A stretch of DNA of 35,526 bases from MGBC131033 sp910585655 (GCA_949502025.1 CATBCG010000022.1:1-35526), one strand, 5' to 3'; shown: positions 24,262 through 33,159, numbered from the stretch's first letter. Program-made: numbers and translations. Notes: generated from the letters alone by a model not told the origin.

Positions 24262-24921
24262 ATGGGTGCAAAAAAAGAATTTGTCGTATTCGGTTTGGGA
24301 AGATTTGGTCGCAGCGTAGCGGCGACTTTAGCGGAAAGCGGCTGCGAGGTTATGGTAGTGGACAGCGACGCCGACAAGGTGCATGACCTGGCGGAGACAG
24401 TAACGTATGCCGTGACAGCAGATGTGACGGACGAAGAGGCGTTAGACGCGTTGGGTATCAGCAATTTTGACGGCGCGATAGTTGGGATTGGCGAGGATAT
24501 GGAAGCCAGCATCATGGTGACGATCTTGGTCAAGGAACTGGGAATTCCTTATGTGTTAGCAAAAGCGCAGTCGGATATTCATGCAAGAGTTTTACGCCGG
24601 GTAGGAGCAGACGCCGTAGTTTTTCCGGAAAAGGAAACAGGAATGCGGATTGCCCACAATTTGATGATGGGAAATTTTTTCGACGCGGTAGAGCTTTCTT
24701 CTACTTTTAGTATGATGGAGCTTCCTGTCAAAGTGGAATGGATTGGGTCAAGTTTACGTCAGCTAAACTTACGAGCCAAATATAAAATCAACGTAGTTGG
24801 TATTCGGACGAGGGACTATTTGGATGCCAATCCGGATCCGGACAGACCGTTTGAACCGGAAGATATCTTGATTGTGATTGGGAAAAACGAGGTTTTAAAT
24901 CGTCTGGCAGAAATGCGTTAG
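24262..24921 (+). CDS. Potassium uptake regulatory subunit, TrkA/KtrA family
   Basis: A 219-residue cytoplasmic protein with an RCK_N dinucleotide-binding domain (FVVFGLGRFGRSVAATL, then VVDSDADKV and VTADVTDEEAL) and a C-terminal RCK_C domain from about residue 135. It forms the ring that gates the KtrB-type channel in response to nucleotide. TAGGGTGA lies 5-8 bases before the ATG at 24262; a GTG at 24253 overlapping the channel stop (GTGA) is an alternative start. Confidence 0.92.
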   Translation: MGAKKEFVVFGLGRFGRSVAATLAESGCEVMVVDSDADKVHDLAETVTYAVTADVTDEEALDALGISNFDGAIVGIGEDMEASIMVTILVKELGIPYVLAKAQSDIHARVLRRVGADAVVFPEKETGMRIAHNLMMGNFFDAVELSSTFSMMELPVKVEWIGSSLRQLNLRAKYKINVVGIRTRDYLDANPDPDRPFEPEDILIVIGKNEVLNRLAEMR

Positions 24922-24955
24922 GACAGCCTGAAGAGAAAAAAGGAGAGAAAAGCAG

Positions 24956-25744
24956 TTGGAATCGATCACAAGCAGCAGCAATGCTCAAATCAAGCATTTG
25001 AAGGAGCTGCAGAGCAGGGCGAAAGCCAGGCGGGAGACTGGTACGTTTGTAGCAGAAGGAAGGAAATTGGTGGAGGAAGCCTGCAAATTAGGGCTGACAG
25101 AGCAGATTTATCTGTCGGAAAGTTACGCGAGGGAACAGGAAGAGAATTTGACAGGGCTGGTAGAAAAAGCCAATATATGCCGGGCAGTGGCAGATTCTAT
25201 TTTTAAGACCATTTCTGATACCCAGACGCCTCAGGGAATTTTAGCAGTCGTAAAACAGCCGCATTACCAGATCGAGGAGCTATTGGCACAGGAAACGGTG
25301 CATTTGTTGATTTTAGAGGATATCCGCGATCCGGGAAATTTAGGAACGATGCTTCGTACTGCAGAGGGAGCGGGAATGGATGCAGTGCTGATGTCTCAGG
25401 GAACCGTAGATCTCTATAACCCCAAAGTAGTACGCGCGACCATGGGGTCTATTTTTCGCGTACCATTTGCTTATGAGACGGATTTTATACAGATGTTGCA
25501 AAACATAAAGGAAAAGCAAATCCATTTGTTTGCAGCGCATTTGGGCGGAACGGCATATTATGATGAAATGACGTATCCTGACCGTTGTGCGGTTTTGATT
25601 GGGAATGAAGCAAACGGGCTGACCGAAGAGGCGGCAAAAGAAGCAGATTGTTATGTAAAAATTCCTATGGCGGGAAAGGTAGAATCCTTAAATGCAGCGG
25701 TAGCGGCAGCGTTGTTGATGTATCAAATGCGGCGAAAAAAATAG
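24956..25744 (+). CDS. TrmH/SpoU family RNA 2'-O-methyltransferase
   Basis: A 262-residue SPOUT methyltransferase. An N-terminal substrate-binding domain (ITSSSNAQIKHLKELQSRAKAR) precedes the catalytic domain. The three SpoU motifs are EDIRDPGNLGTMLRTA, RATMGSIFRVPF, and IGNEANGL plus IPMAGKVESLNAAVAAALL. It is expected to methylate a ribose in 23S rRNA or tRNA; the target is unknown. The start is TTG with AAAAGGAGAG about 9 bases upstream; no ATG is available in the N-terminal region. Confidence 0.9.
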   Translation: MESITSSSNAQIKHLKELQSRAKARRETGTFVAEGRKLVEEACKLGLTEQIYLSESYAREQEENLTGLVEKANICRAVADSIFKTISDTQTPQGILAVVKQPHYQIEELLAQETVHLLILEDIRDPGNLGTMLRTAEGAGMDAVLMSQGTVDLYNPKVVRATMGSIFRVPFAYETDFIQMLQNIKEKQIHLFAAHLGGTAYYDEMTYPDRCAVLIGNEANGLTEEAAKEADCYVKIPMAGKVESLNAAVAAALLMYQMRRKK

Positions 25745-25762
25745 AACGAGTTTTTTTGACCA

Positions 25763-25806
25763 GAAGACAGGAATCTGATTTTTAGGTTCCTGTCTTCCAT
25801 TTTTTT
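25763..25806 (+). terminator. Terminator after the SpoU gene
   Basis: GAAGACAGGAA (25763-25773) pairs perfectly with TTCCTGTCTTC (25787-25797), followed by CATTTTTTT. It separates the prfA-SpoU run of genes from the sigma factor unit. Confidence 0.9.
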
Positions 25807-25903
25807 CGGAAAATTTTGCAACAAAGACTGTTTTTTTAACACTATAAAAATAGAAGCGGATTATATGATCCATGCTACAACAGAGGAGGGAGGAAGGTGA
25901 GTT

Positions 25904-26440
25904 ATGAACAAGGAGAAAAGCACAGAGGAAAACCGTCAGATAGAATTGGTGAAACAGGCGCAGCAAAAGGACGTAGATGCTTTTACAAAGCTATACGAGC
26001 AGTTTAGCAAGGAGCTGTATCAATCGGCATGTTATTATCTCCATAACCAGCAGGATGCAGAAGATGCGGTCAGTGAAACGGTAATGGCAGCGTGGACACA
26101 GTTGGCAACTCTAAGGGAGCCGGAAAAGTTTCGAGCCTGGCTATTTAAGATTTTATCAAATCGCTGCAAGTCAAAACAAAGGCAATATCTGGAAAAACCA
26201 TTGGAATTGCGGGAAGATTTTTCGGAGCTACCAGAAGAAAGGGTGTCGGATATTGCAGGGCGCTTGGACTTACGAGTCGCTTTCCGCAAGTTGGTAGAAG
26301 CCGATCGGATGATTTTGATTCTTTCCGTTTTGGAGGGTTACACAACAAAGGAAGTAGCAAAAATGCTGGATATGAACCATGCGACGGTACGTTCCAGAAA
26401 AAGCCGGGCATTGGAGCGATTGGCAGAGCTGTTGACGTAG
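25904..26440 (+). CDS. ECF-type RNA polymerase sigma factor
   Basis: A 178-residue sigma-70 family factor with only regions 2 and 4. Region 2 covers about residues 22-88 (DAFTKLYEQFSKELYQSACYY, then DAEDAVSETVMAAW). Region 4 covers about 122-176 and contains the helix-turn-helix (GYTTKEVAKMLDMNHATVRSRKSRA). A strong AGGAGGGAGGAAGGTGAG site precedes the ATG. The next gene, 42 bases on, encodes a membrane protein with a cytoplasmic N-terminus, the usual arrangement for a sigma / membrane anti-sigma pair. No clear sigma-A promoter was found in the 100 bases upstream, so it may be read from its own kind of promoter. Confidence 0.9.
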   Translation: MNKEKSTEENRQIELVKQAQQKDVDAFTKLYEQFSKELYQSACYYLHNQQDAEDAVSETVMAAWTQLATLREPEKFRAWLFKILSNRCKSKQRQYLEKPLELREDFSELPEERVSDIAGRLDLRVAFRKLVEADRMILILSVLEGYTTKEVAKMLDMNHATVRSRKSRALERLAELLT

Positions 26441-26482
26441 AAGCGAAAAAAGGAGCGGTTTTAATAGGAAGGAGTGTAACGG

Positions 26483-28813
26483 ATGAAGCGAAAAGAGAAA
26501 CAAAATTCATGGGAGGAAGATATAAAAGCAATGCTGGGAAAGGAGAGGGAGGAAATGAAACTGCCGGATTCTCTAAAGCCAGAGCGTATCAGACAAAAAA
26601 TCCTTGATTATGAATCAGAGCAGGAAAGAATCGGAGAAAAGAAAACAGAGAAGAAGCGCAAAAAGATAAGCTGGAATATTGCTATCGCCGCTATGGCGGC
26701 TGTCTTGATTTTGGTTGTTGGAGGAAAAACTCTTTTCAGGCAGAATGTGTATTCTACTCATAATCTGCTTGGAAGCAAGGGAGAAGTGGCACAAGACGGG
26801 GAAACAGACAGCACCGTTTTAGAATCAGAAGAGTCCGAAGCGGATACGACTTTGGCAGATAGTAGTTTGGCTGATACAGAAGGAACTAGTATGAAAAAGA
26901 GCGAGGAGGTGCCGGCAGGAATTCAGAAGGCAGCAGATTATGAAGAATTGCTGGCAATTTATAAAGGAACTGGACTAATTGTACGGCAGGAAGAGAAAAA
27001 AGGCAGTTTTTGGAGTTGGCTGAAAGGAGACTATCGTGATGGAGGAGAAGTGATCTATGATGCTGGTGAAAGCATCAAAGGAACGGAGTATGATAGCGTG
27101 GCAGGTTCTGCAGATGGAGCCATAAATGAAGCGGGCAGTACTTCTAATGCTGACGTAACTATGAAACCATCCGAATCTGTGGTCGAAGCAGAGGCTGATT
27201 TTTCCGAGACAAATGTACAGGTAGAAGGGGTGGACGAGGGAGATATTCTAAAAACCGACGGCACATATATTTACCGTTTAAGTGGCGAGCAGGGTAAAAT
27301 TTATATTTATCAGGCAGAAAAGGAAACGGTAACAAAAGTGGGTAGCATTACCCTGGAAACGGATAAAAGCGTTTGGCGGGGATGGACGGATCTGCTTTTG
27401 TATCAAGGACGGTTGGCTGTAGTGACGACAGTGGTAGAATATAAGGAAGAAGCGATTATTTTTAATAAAGAGGCGGAAGCAGGGACAAGCGCAACCGATT
27501 GTTATCCGGGCTATGGCTGGGGAAATACAGAGAGCAGAACAGAGCTGACGGTTTACGATGTAAGCAATCCGGCTGAGCCAAAAAAGATAGATACACGGGT
27601 ACAGGAAGGAGAGTACCAGGCAATCCGTATGGTAGACGGAATGATTTATCTGGTTTCCTATAAAACGAACAGCGACAGATATTTTTGTGATACGAAGGAC
27701 GAAACGGAATATTTTAAAAGTTGTTATGTTCCTCAGGTGGACGGAGAAATGGTGCCGTGTGATCGGATTTACCTGCCGGAAAAGCCGCAGACGCCGAACT
27801 GTGTGATCATTACTTCTACGGATATCAGGAATCCAGGTCAGCATCTGGATACCGTAGCGATTTTAGGGAGTGCGACACAGCTTTATATGAGCAATCAGAA
27901 TATCTATCTCTGGCAGACAGAATATAGTTGGTGGACACCGTATGAGAGCAACGATGAGACGACTACGACGATTATGAAATATTCCTATCAGGACGGAAAA
28001 ATGTCTGCTGCCGGTTCTGCTACGATAAAAGGATATCTGAACAATTCCTTTTCTATGGACGAGTACCAGGGAAACCTACGTGTAGTGACGACTTGCGATG
28101 TAGAAGGGGAACAAGGTACCGAGAACCAGCTTTATGTTCTGGATGAAGCAATGCAGGTAATCGGCAGCATAGAAGACCTGGCAAAAGGAGAATATGTAAA
28201 ATCTGCCCGTTTCTTTGGAGATATCGGCTATTTTGTTACCTTCCGTCAGACAGATCCGCTTTTTTCCGTAGATTTATCGGAGCCGGCTCATCCAAAGATC
28301 ATTGGTAAGCTGAAAATACCGGGATTTTCGGAATATCTGCATCCATACGGAAAGGGGCTGCTGTTAGGAATCGGTCAGGAGGCGGATGAAACCAGCGGCG
28401 GAACCGAAGGTGTAAAGCTTTCGATGTTTGATGTTTCCAACCCGGCAGACGTCAAAGAGGTTGCAAAGTGTGTAGTACGTGACGCGGATTACTCCAACAG
28501 CGACGCCGAATATAACCATAGAGCGATTCTGGTATCACCGGATAAAAATGTGATTGGTTTTTCAATCGAAAGCGGGAAATCAACGGATTATGAATGGAAG
28601 AACTCCTATGAATACTGCTTGTTTTCTTATACGGAAGAGGAAGGCTTTACAGAACGGATTACGCATGATTTTGGAGAATGGGAAAACCAGTATGGCAGCC
28701 GCGGGATTTATATTGGGGATTATCTGTATATTCTGTATGGCTATGACCGCCAGAAGATTGCCATTTACCGACTTTCCGACGGAACAGACTACGGTGTGAG
28801 GGAGTTTCGTTAG
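26483..28813 (+). CDS. Membrane-anchored extracellular beta-propeller protein, probable sigma partner
   Basis: A 776-residue single-pass protein. Residues 1-63 are charged and cytoplasmic (MKRKEKQNSWEEDIKAMLG...). One membrane helix lies at about 64-84 (WNIAIAAMAAVLILVVGG). Next is an acidic Ser/Glu/Asp linker (about 90-140). The rest matches the secreted beta-propeller domain family of Clostridia (Pfam Beta_propel), with VEGVDEGDILKTDGTYIYRLSG and repeated blades such as VYDVSNPAEPKKI and MFDVSNPADVKEV. It lies just behind the ECF sigma factor. I infer that the short cytoplasmic part holds the sigma factor and the propeller senses something outside; this is not shown by sequence. It contains no zinc-finger anti-sigma (HxxxCxxC) motif. 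Confidence 0.85.
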   Translation: MKRKEKQNSWEEDIKAMLGKEREEMKLPDSLKPERIRQKILDYESEQERIGEKKTEKKRKKISWNIAIAAMAAVLILVVGGKTLFRQNVYSTHNLLGSKGEVAQDGETDSTVLESEESEADTTLADSSLADTEGTSMKKSEEVPAGIQKAADYEELLAIYKGTGLIVRQEEKKGSFWSWLKGDYRDGGEVIYDAGESIKGTEYDSVAGSADGAINEAGSTSNADVTMKPSESVVEAEADFSETNVQVEGVDEGDILKTDGTYIYRLSGEQGKIYIYQAEKETVTKVGSITLETDKSVWRGWTDLLLYQGRLAVVTTVVEYKEEAIIFNKEAEAGTSATDCYPGYGWGNTESRTELTVYDVSNPAEPKKIDTRVQEGEYQAIRMVDGMIYLVSYKTNSDRYFCDTKDETEYFKSCYVPQVDGEMVPCDRIYLPEKPQTPNCVIITSTDIRNPGQHLDTVAILGSATQLYMSNQNIYLWQTEYSWWTPYESNDETTTTIMKYSYQDGKMSAAGSATIKGYLNNSFSMDEYQGNLRVVTTCDVEGEQGTENQLYVLDEAMQVIGSIEDLAKGEYVKSARFFGDIGYFVTFRQTDPLFSVDLSEPAHPKIIGKLKIPGFSEYLHPYGKGLLLGIGQEADETSGGTEGVKLSMFDVSNPADVKEVAKCVVRDADYSNSDAEYNHRAILVSPDKNVIGFSIESGKSTDYEWKNSYEYCLFSYTEEEGFTERITHDFGEWENQYGSRGIYIGDYLYILYGYDRQKIAIYRLSDGTDYGVREFR

Positions 28814-28844
28814 CAGTCGTTGTTTCTAAATGAGTGATACGAAT

Positions 28845-28881
28845 AGGGGACGTCATAAAGTTTGTTATGACGTCCCCTTTC
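28845..28881. terminator. Terminator after the beta-propeller gene
   Basis: AGGGGACGTCATAA (28845-28858) is the exact inverse of TTATGACGTCCCCT (28865-28878), with a 6-base loop and a short T-run. A second inverted repeat, CGCGTTAAAAATG / CATTTTTACGCG (28894-28925, one bulged base), follows and includes the stop codon of the relic on the other strand. Confidence 0.8.
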
Positions 28882-28907
28882 TGTGAGGTGGAGCGCGTTA
28901 AAAATGA

Positions 28908-29162
28908 TTATACCATTTTTACGCGGCACTGCTTTTGATAAAAGGCAATTCCAAGGGAGAATACCTGTGTATATCCTACTTTTTTAATCGCAGTGGCGTA
29001 TTGTCGCTCTGTGATTTGGGTCAAAGCAGCTTCACAGGCAGAACCCAGTTTGCTTTCAGAATCTGTTACCTTCGTTTCTATAACAACGGCACGACGGTTC
29101 TTTCTGTCTTTTATAGTAATATCAGATCTGCCTAATCCATCTTCGCGATTGGATTTTTTCCA
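28908..29162 (-). pseudogene. Relic of a PD-(D/E)XK nuclease / AAA-ATPase-like gene (C-terminal end only)
   Basis: The minus strand is open for 84 codons from 29162 to a TAA at 28910-28908 but has no start codon context and is preceded by in-frame stops. It reads SNREDGLGRSDITIKD, then RRAVVIETKV, then a long helix, AIKKVGYTQVFSLGIAFY and KQCRVKMV. This is the usual C-terminal end of AAA-ATPase-like proteins with a PD-(D/E)XK_9 domain, including the D...ExK signature. Family members are about 500-580 residues, so 85% of the gene is missing. It accounts for the stretch between the beta-propeller gene and potD. Confidence 0.75.
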
Positions 29163-29194
29163 TTATATTTACGCTCCCTCCCGCCGCTCTTAAG

Positions 29195-30316
29195 TTATTC
29201 TCCTAACACTTCCCGCCAAAGTTGATTATACAGGTTGTCGGCGTCTTCTCCTAAATACTGAAAGGTTTCGCAGTTCTTTAATATCGAAGCATCCGGAAAA
29301 GCGATTTTACTGTTACGGATATCTTCGTCCTCGATCAATTCCTGTGCGGCTACGTTCGGTGTGGAATAGGTGATATAATCAAAATTTTTCAAAGCAATCT
29401 CCGGTCGGCAAAGGAAGTCAATAAATTTCTCTGCTGTTTCCTTATGCTTGGCGTTTTTCGGGATAACCCAGGAATCAATCCAGACGTTGGAGCCTTCCTT
29501 TGGTACGACATACTCCAGATCAGGGTTCTCCCGTTTCGTATAAATTGCCTCACCGGAATAAATCACGCCAATAGCTGCCATATTACCGATCATTTTATCT
29601 CGTACTTCATCAATGACATATGCCTGTACGACACCGCTTTGTTTCTGCTTGATCAATAAATCCCTAGCCGCCTGCAGCTCGGCTTCATCCGTGGTATTCA
29701 AAGAATAGCCCAAATATTTTAAAGCAATTCCCATCGCATCCCGTACGCTTCGCTGCATAAGGATATTATCCTGATATTGCTCGTCAAAAAGAACCGACCA
29801 GCTATCAATCGGACCATTTACCATTGTCTTGTTGTAGAGAATGCCGACAGTTCCCCAGCAATATGGGACGGAATATTTGTTTTCCGGGTCAAATTCTTTG
29901 GAACTTTCCAAATATTGTTCGCCGATGTTAGAAATATTCGGGATGTTGTCAAAATTGATCTCTGCCAATAGATCGTCTTTGATCATACGTTGGATCATAT
30001 AGTCGGAAGGGCAGATTAAGTCATAGCTGACAGCATTCTTTGCTACCTTTGGATACATATCCTCGTTGGTATCAAAAGTATCGTAGCTGACTTTTAAGCC
30101 CGTTTCTTCTTCAAACATGGAAACTACATCTTCGTCCATATATTCTCCCCAGTTATAAACATAAAGATCATACTCCTCACCGCAGCCGGAAAGAAGGGAA
30201 ATTCCCAGACCAAAGACTGCCAGCAGAGCGGCAGCAGTCAGGGCGGAAGTCAGACGCTTTTTGGAAAAGCAGCCGGAAAGAGGGACAACTAAAATTTCAT
30301 ACAAATATGCTTTCAT
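29195..30316 (-). CDS. potD: Polyamine ABC transporter substrate-binding lipoprotein
   Basis: A 373-residue PotD-type protein that captures spermidine or putrescine outside the membrane. The mature part starts at the lipobox LLSGC (C45), followed by YDLYVYNWGEYMDEDVV, the family hallmark. The N-terminus is odd: residues 1-20 (MKAYLYEILVVPLSGCFSKK) precede what looks like a complete native signal sequence (KKRLTSALTAAALLAVFG) and contain a second LSGC at 13-16. The extension begins just downstream of the palindromic element at 30365-30458. AAAGGAG lies 11 bases before the ATG, and no other in-frame start is present near KKRLTS. It is the last gene of the pot operon. Confidence 0.92.
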   Translation of the reverse strand: MKAYLYEILVVPLSGCFSKKRLTSALTAAALLAVFGLGISLLSGCGEEYDLYVYNWGEYMDEDVVSMFEEETGLKVSYDTFDTNEDMYPKVAKNAVSYDLICPSDYMIQRMIKDDLLAEINFDNIPNISNIGEQYLESSKEFDPENKYSVPYCWGTVGILYNKTMVNGPIDSWSVLFDEQYQDNILMQRSVRDAMGIALKYLGYSLNTTDEAELQAARDLLIKQKQSGVVQAYVIDEVRDKMIGNMAAIGVIYSGEAIYTKRENPDLEYVVPKEGSNVWIDSWVIPKNAKHKETAEKFIDFLCRPEIALKNFDYITYSTPNVAAQELIEDEDIRNSKIAFPDASILKNCETFQYLGEDADNLYNQLWREVLGE

Positions 30317-30334
30317 CTATTTTTTTCTCCTTTT

Positions 30335-30458
30335 TTAAGTTCCGTAATTATTATTTTAAGTTCCGTAATTTCCCTCCTAGAACACTATGCCGGAGCTAAA
30401 AGCTCAGCCGCAAAGCGGCGCGTCTGTTCTTTTAGCTGTGTTCTATACGGGAAATTAC
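30335..30458 (-). repeat. Long palindromic element between potC and potD
   Basis: Bases 30365-30458 fold back on themselves. The arms are GTAATTTCCC / GGGAAATTAC, TAGAACAC / GTGTTCTA, AGCTAAAAG / CTTTTAGCT and GCCGC-AAA-GCGGC at the tip, with short internal loops. A direct repeat TTTTAAGTTCCGTAATT lies on its potD side (near 30334-30350 and 30354-30370). It resembles a miniature inverted-repeat (MITE-like) element or a structured intercistronic RNA. In the potD direction it is not followed by a T-run, so simple termination is unlikely. Confidence 0.75.
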
Positions 30459-30477
30459 TGTTTTTTGGTTTATGATT

Positions 30478-31266
30478 TTAGTTTTGCTTTGCAGTCCGTT
30501 CTGATCTGCGGTTGATGATGACCAACAGGATCAGGACGGAGAGGAAGAGCAGTGTTGAGAGGGCGTACATTTCTGGTTTGATGCCTTTTCGGACTTCGCT
30601 GTATATTTTGGTTGAAAGGGTATCAACGCCTGGACCTTTGGTAAAGTGTGTGATTACAAAATCGTCAAGCGACATGGTAAAGGCAAGGAGGAAACCGGAA
30701 AGGACACCCGGAAAAATATCCGGGAGGATTACTTTACGGAAGGCGTAAAAGTTGGTGGCTCCTAGGTCAAGCGCTGCTTCATAAGTATTGCGGTTCGTCT
30801 GTTTAAGCTTTGGCATCACACTTAACACTACATAAGGGATGTTAAAGGTGATATGTGCCAAGAGGACGCTGAAAAAGCCGAGGGAAAAATGCAGGGCAAT
30901 AAACAGCAGCATCAGGGAAATTCCGGTCACGATGTCGGCGTTTAACATAGGAATATTGGAAACGCCTATCATCAGGGTACGAGGCAGTTTTTTCATACGG
31001 TTCATGGCGACGCATGCCATTGTGCCGATCAGGGTGGCGATCAGGGCGGAGGTAAAGGCAATAACCAATGTATTGCTTAACGCGCTGAGGATTTCGCCGT
31101 TGTGAAAAAGCGCCGTGTACCATTTGAGGGAAAAACCGCCCCAGACAGCACGGGATTTGCTGGCATTAAAGGAAAGCACGACCAGCGTGATAATCGGCGC
31201 GTATAAAAAAATGAAAATCAGGGCAATATAGGCATATTTAGCAGTCCGAACTCCTTTTTTTACCAT
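30478..31266 (-). CDS. potC: Polyamine ABC transporter permease
   Basis: A 262-residue inner-membrane permease with six likely helices and the cytoplasmic EAA loop (YEAALDLGATNFYAFRKVILPDIFPGVLSG) that contacts the ATPase. The sequence and position fit PotC. Its start overlaps the end of potB by 7 bases. Confidence 0.93.
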   Translation of the reverse strand: MVKKGVRTAKYAYIALIFIFLYAPIITLVVLSFNASKSRAVWGGFSLKWYTALFHNGEILSALSNTLVIAFTSALIATLIGTMACVAMNRMKKLPRTLMIGVSNIPMLNADIVTGISLMLLFIALHFSLGFFSVLLAHITFNIPYVVLSVMPKLKQTNRNTYEAALDLGATNFYAFRKVILPDIFPGVLSGFLLAFTMSLDDFVITHFTKGPGVDTLSTKIYSEVRKGIKPEMYALSTLLFLSVLILLVIINRRSERTAKQN

Positions 31267-32093
31267 ATGGCTGTTCCCTCCGCTTCTTTATCGTATTTGG
31301 ACATAATAAACATACTGATGAAAATAAATACCATAAGTACCAAAGAAAGCCCGGAGCCGGAATGCCAGTTTAAAATCTGGAATTCCTGTTCGATTACATT
31401 GCCGATTAAGAGGATTTTTGCGCCCCCTAAAATATCGGAAATGACAAAGGTCGTCAGCGCCGGTACAAATACCATCGTAATACCGCTGATCACACCAGGC
31501 AGACTTAGCGGAAAAATAATTTTTAAAAACGTCTGCAAACTGTTTGCTCCCAGATCTTTGGCAGCATTTTCTACATTGCGGTCGATTTTAATAAGAACAT
31601 TATAAATCGGCAGTACCATAAAGGGTAGAAAATTGTAGACCATACCAAGCACAATCGCCGCCGGGGTATTGATTAGATTTTGCGGCGGCAGACCGATTCC
31701 GGTGAGGAAGGTGTTGATCACTCCGGTTTTATCCAAAAGGGTCTGCCATGCCAGTGTCCGCAGAAGAAAGTTCATCCACATCGGCAAAATGAATATCAGT
31801 ACAATAAAACTGGTGCTGTTCATCTGCAGACTCCGCAAGATCATCGCCAGCGGATACGCCAGCAGCAGACAGATCACCGTGCTGATAAAGGAAAGCTGTA
31901 GGGAGAGCCAAAGGGCTTTCCGATTGACCGGGCTGGTAATTTGCGCCAGTCCGGAAAAGCTGAAACCGCCGTCTGAGTCTGTCAAGCCATAGTAGAGGAT
32001 AAAAAACAGCGGGATGATGATAAAGGCTGCCATCCAAAGGATATAGGGAGTTGCCAAAAGATGGTTCCAAAAGCTTTGCTTTTTATTGTTCAT
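31260..32093 (-). CDS. potB: Polyamine ABC transporter permease
   Basis: A 277-residue permease with about six membrane helices and an EAA-type loop (ENAAKDLGANSLQTFLKIIFPLSLPG). It pairs with PotC to form the channel. It overlaps potA by 11 bases at its start and potC by 7 at its end, so the three are translationally linked. Confidence 0.93.
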   Translation of the reverse strand: MNNKKQSFWNHLLATPYILWMAAFIIIPLFFILYYGLTDSDGGFSFSGLAQITSPVNRKALWLSLQLSFISTVICLLLAYPLAMILRSLQMNSTSFIVLIFILPMWMNFLLRTLAWQTLLDKTGVINTFLTGIGLPPQNLINTPAAIVLGMVYNFLPFMVLPIYNVLIKIDRNVENAAKDLGANSLQTFLKIIFPLSLPGVISGITMVFVPALTTFVISDILGGAKILLIGNVIEQEFQILNWHSGSGLSLVLMVFIFISMFIMSKYDKEAEGTAIW

Positions 32094-33159
32094 TACTGAC
32101 TACCGCCTCCTCGTCCTCGCTTTCTGGTTTGTTCATAATCTGGATATCAAACGGATCGACATGAATTCCTACTTCGCTGCCGACCGGAGAAAGGTCGGTG
32201 CTGTGGACAAGCCATTCCTGTCCGGCTGCCTCTACCTCCATTTCATAATGGACGCCCTTAAAAATCAGAGAGGTTACATGTCCGGTCAGGGTAGCGTCCT
32301 TTGGATCCACCAGGTCGATATCTTCCGGGCGGATCACCACATCCACCGGTTTATTCCGACCAAATCCAGTATCCACACACGGAAATTTTACACCAAAGAT
32401 TTCTACCAGCTTATCTTCGATCATAGTGGCAGGGAAAATATTGCTTTCTCCGATAAAGTCCGCTACAAACGCATTGACAGGTTCGTTGTAAATATCCTCC
32501 GGCGAACCGATCTGCTGGATATAGCCCTGGTTCATGACTACGATCGTATCAGACATAGTAAGAGCTTCCTCCTGGTCATGTGTCACATAGACAAACGTAA
32601 TACCCAGCTCGTTTTTTAAGCGAATCAGCTCATACTGCATATCCTGGCGAAGCTTTAAATCAAGAGCGCCGAGCGGCTCGTCTAAGAGCAATACCCTTGG
32701 TTCGTTGACAATCGCTCTGGCAATTGCGATTCGCTGCTGCTGCCCGCCGGAAAGAGAATCCGGCATCCGATTTTCAAAGCCGTCTAAGTTGACTAGCTTT
32801 AGCGCGTATTGGATTTTATCCTGGATATAGGCTTTACTTTTTTTCTTGATTTTTAAGCCGAAGGCAATGTTTTCCGCTACGCTCATATGGGTAAAGAGGG
32901 CGTATTTTTGAAATACAGTATTGAGCGGACGTTGGTTTGGCGGAAGACTCGTGATATCCTTGCCGTCAAACAGAACTGTTCCGGAATCCGGAGATTCAAA
33001 GCCGCCCATAATCCGTAAAGTTGTGGTTTTACCGCAGCCGGACGGTCCTAGCAGCGTGAGGAATTTATTCTCGTTAAAGTACAGGCTCAGATCATCCAAA
33101 ACTACATTACTGCCATAGGTTTTGGTGATGTTTTGAAGCTCGATTAGTTTATTTGCCAT
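32083..33159 (-). CDS. potA: Polyamine ABC transporter ATP-binding protein
   Basis: A 358-residue ATPase that powers polyamine import. Walker A is GPSGCGKTT, signature LSGGQQQR, Walker B VLLLDEPLGALD, and the switch histidine is in YVTHDQEEA. A C-terminal TOBE-type regulatory domain covers about residues 240-340. AAAGG lies about 14 bases before the ATG. It follows the regulator gene by 43 bases in the same operon. Confidence 0.94.
   Translation of the reverse strand: MANKLIELQNITKTYGSNVVLDDLSLYFNENKFLTLLGPSGCGKTTTLRIMGGFESPDSGTVLFDGKDITSLPPNQRPLNTVFQKYALFTHMSVAENIAFGLKIKKKSKAYIQDKIQYALKLVNLDGFENRMPDSLSGGQQQRIAIARAIVNEPRVLLLDEPLGALDLKLRQDMQYELIRLKNELGITFVYVTHDQEEALTMSDTIVVMNQGYIQQIGSPEDIYNEPVNAFVADFIGESNIFPATMIEDKLVEIFGVKFPCVDTGFGRNKPVDVVIRPEDIDLVDPKDATLTGHVTSLIFKGVHYEMEVEAAGQEWLVHSTDLSPVGSEVGIHVDPFDIQIMNKPESEDEEAVVSNEQ

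Noticed and set aside
28935..29135. 66-residue plus-strand ORF after the beta-propeller gene
   Set aside because: It is antisense to the PD-(D/E)XK relic, which shows recognisable family motifs; the plus frame shows none.
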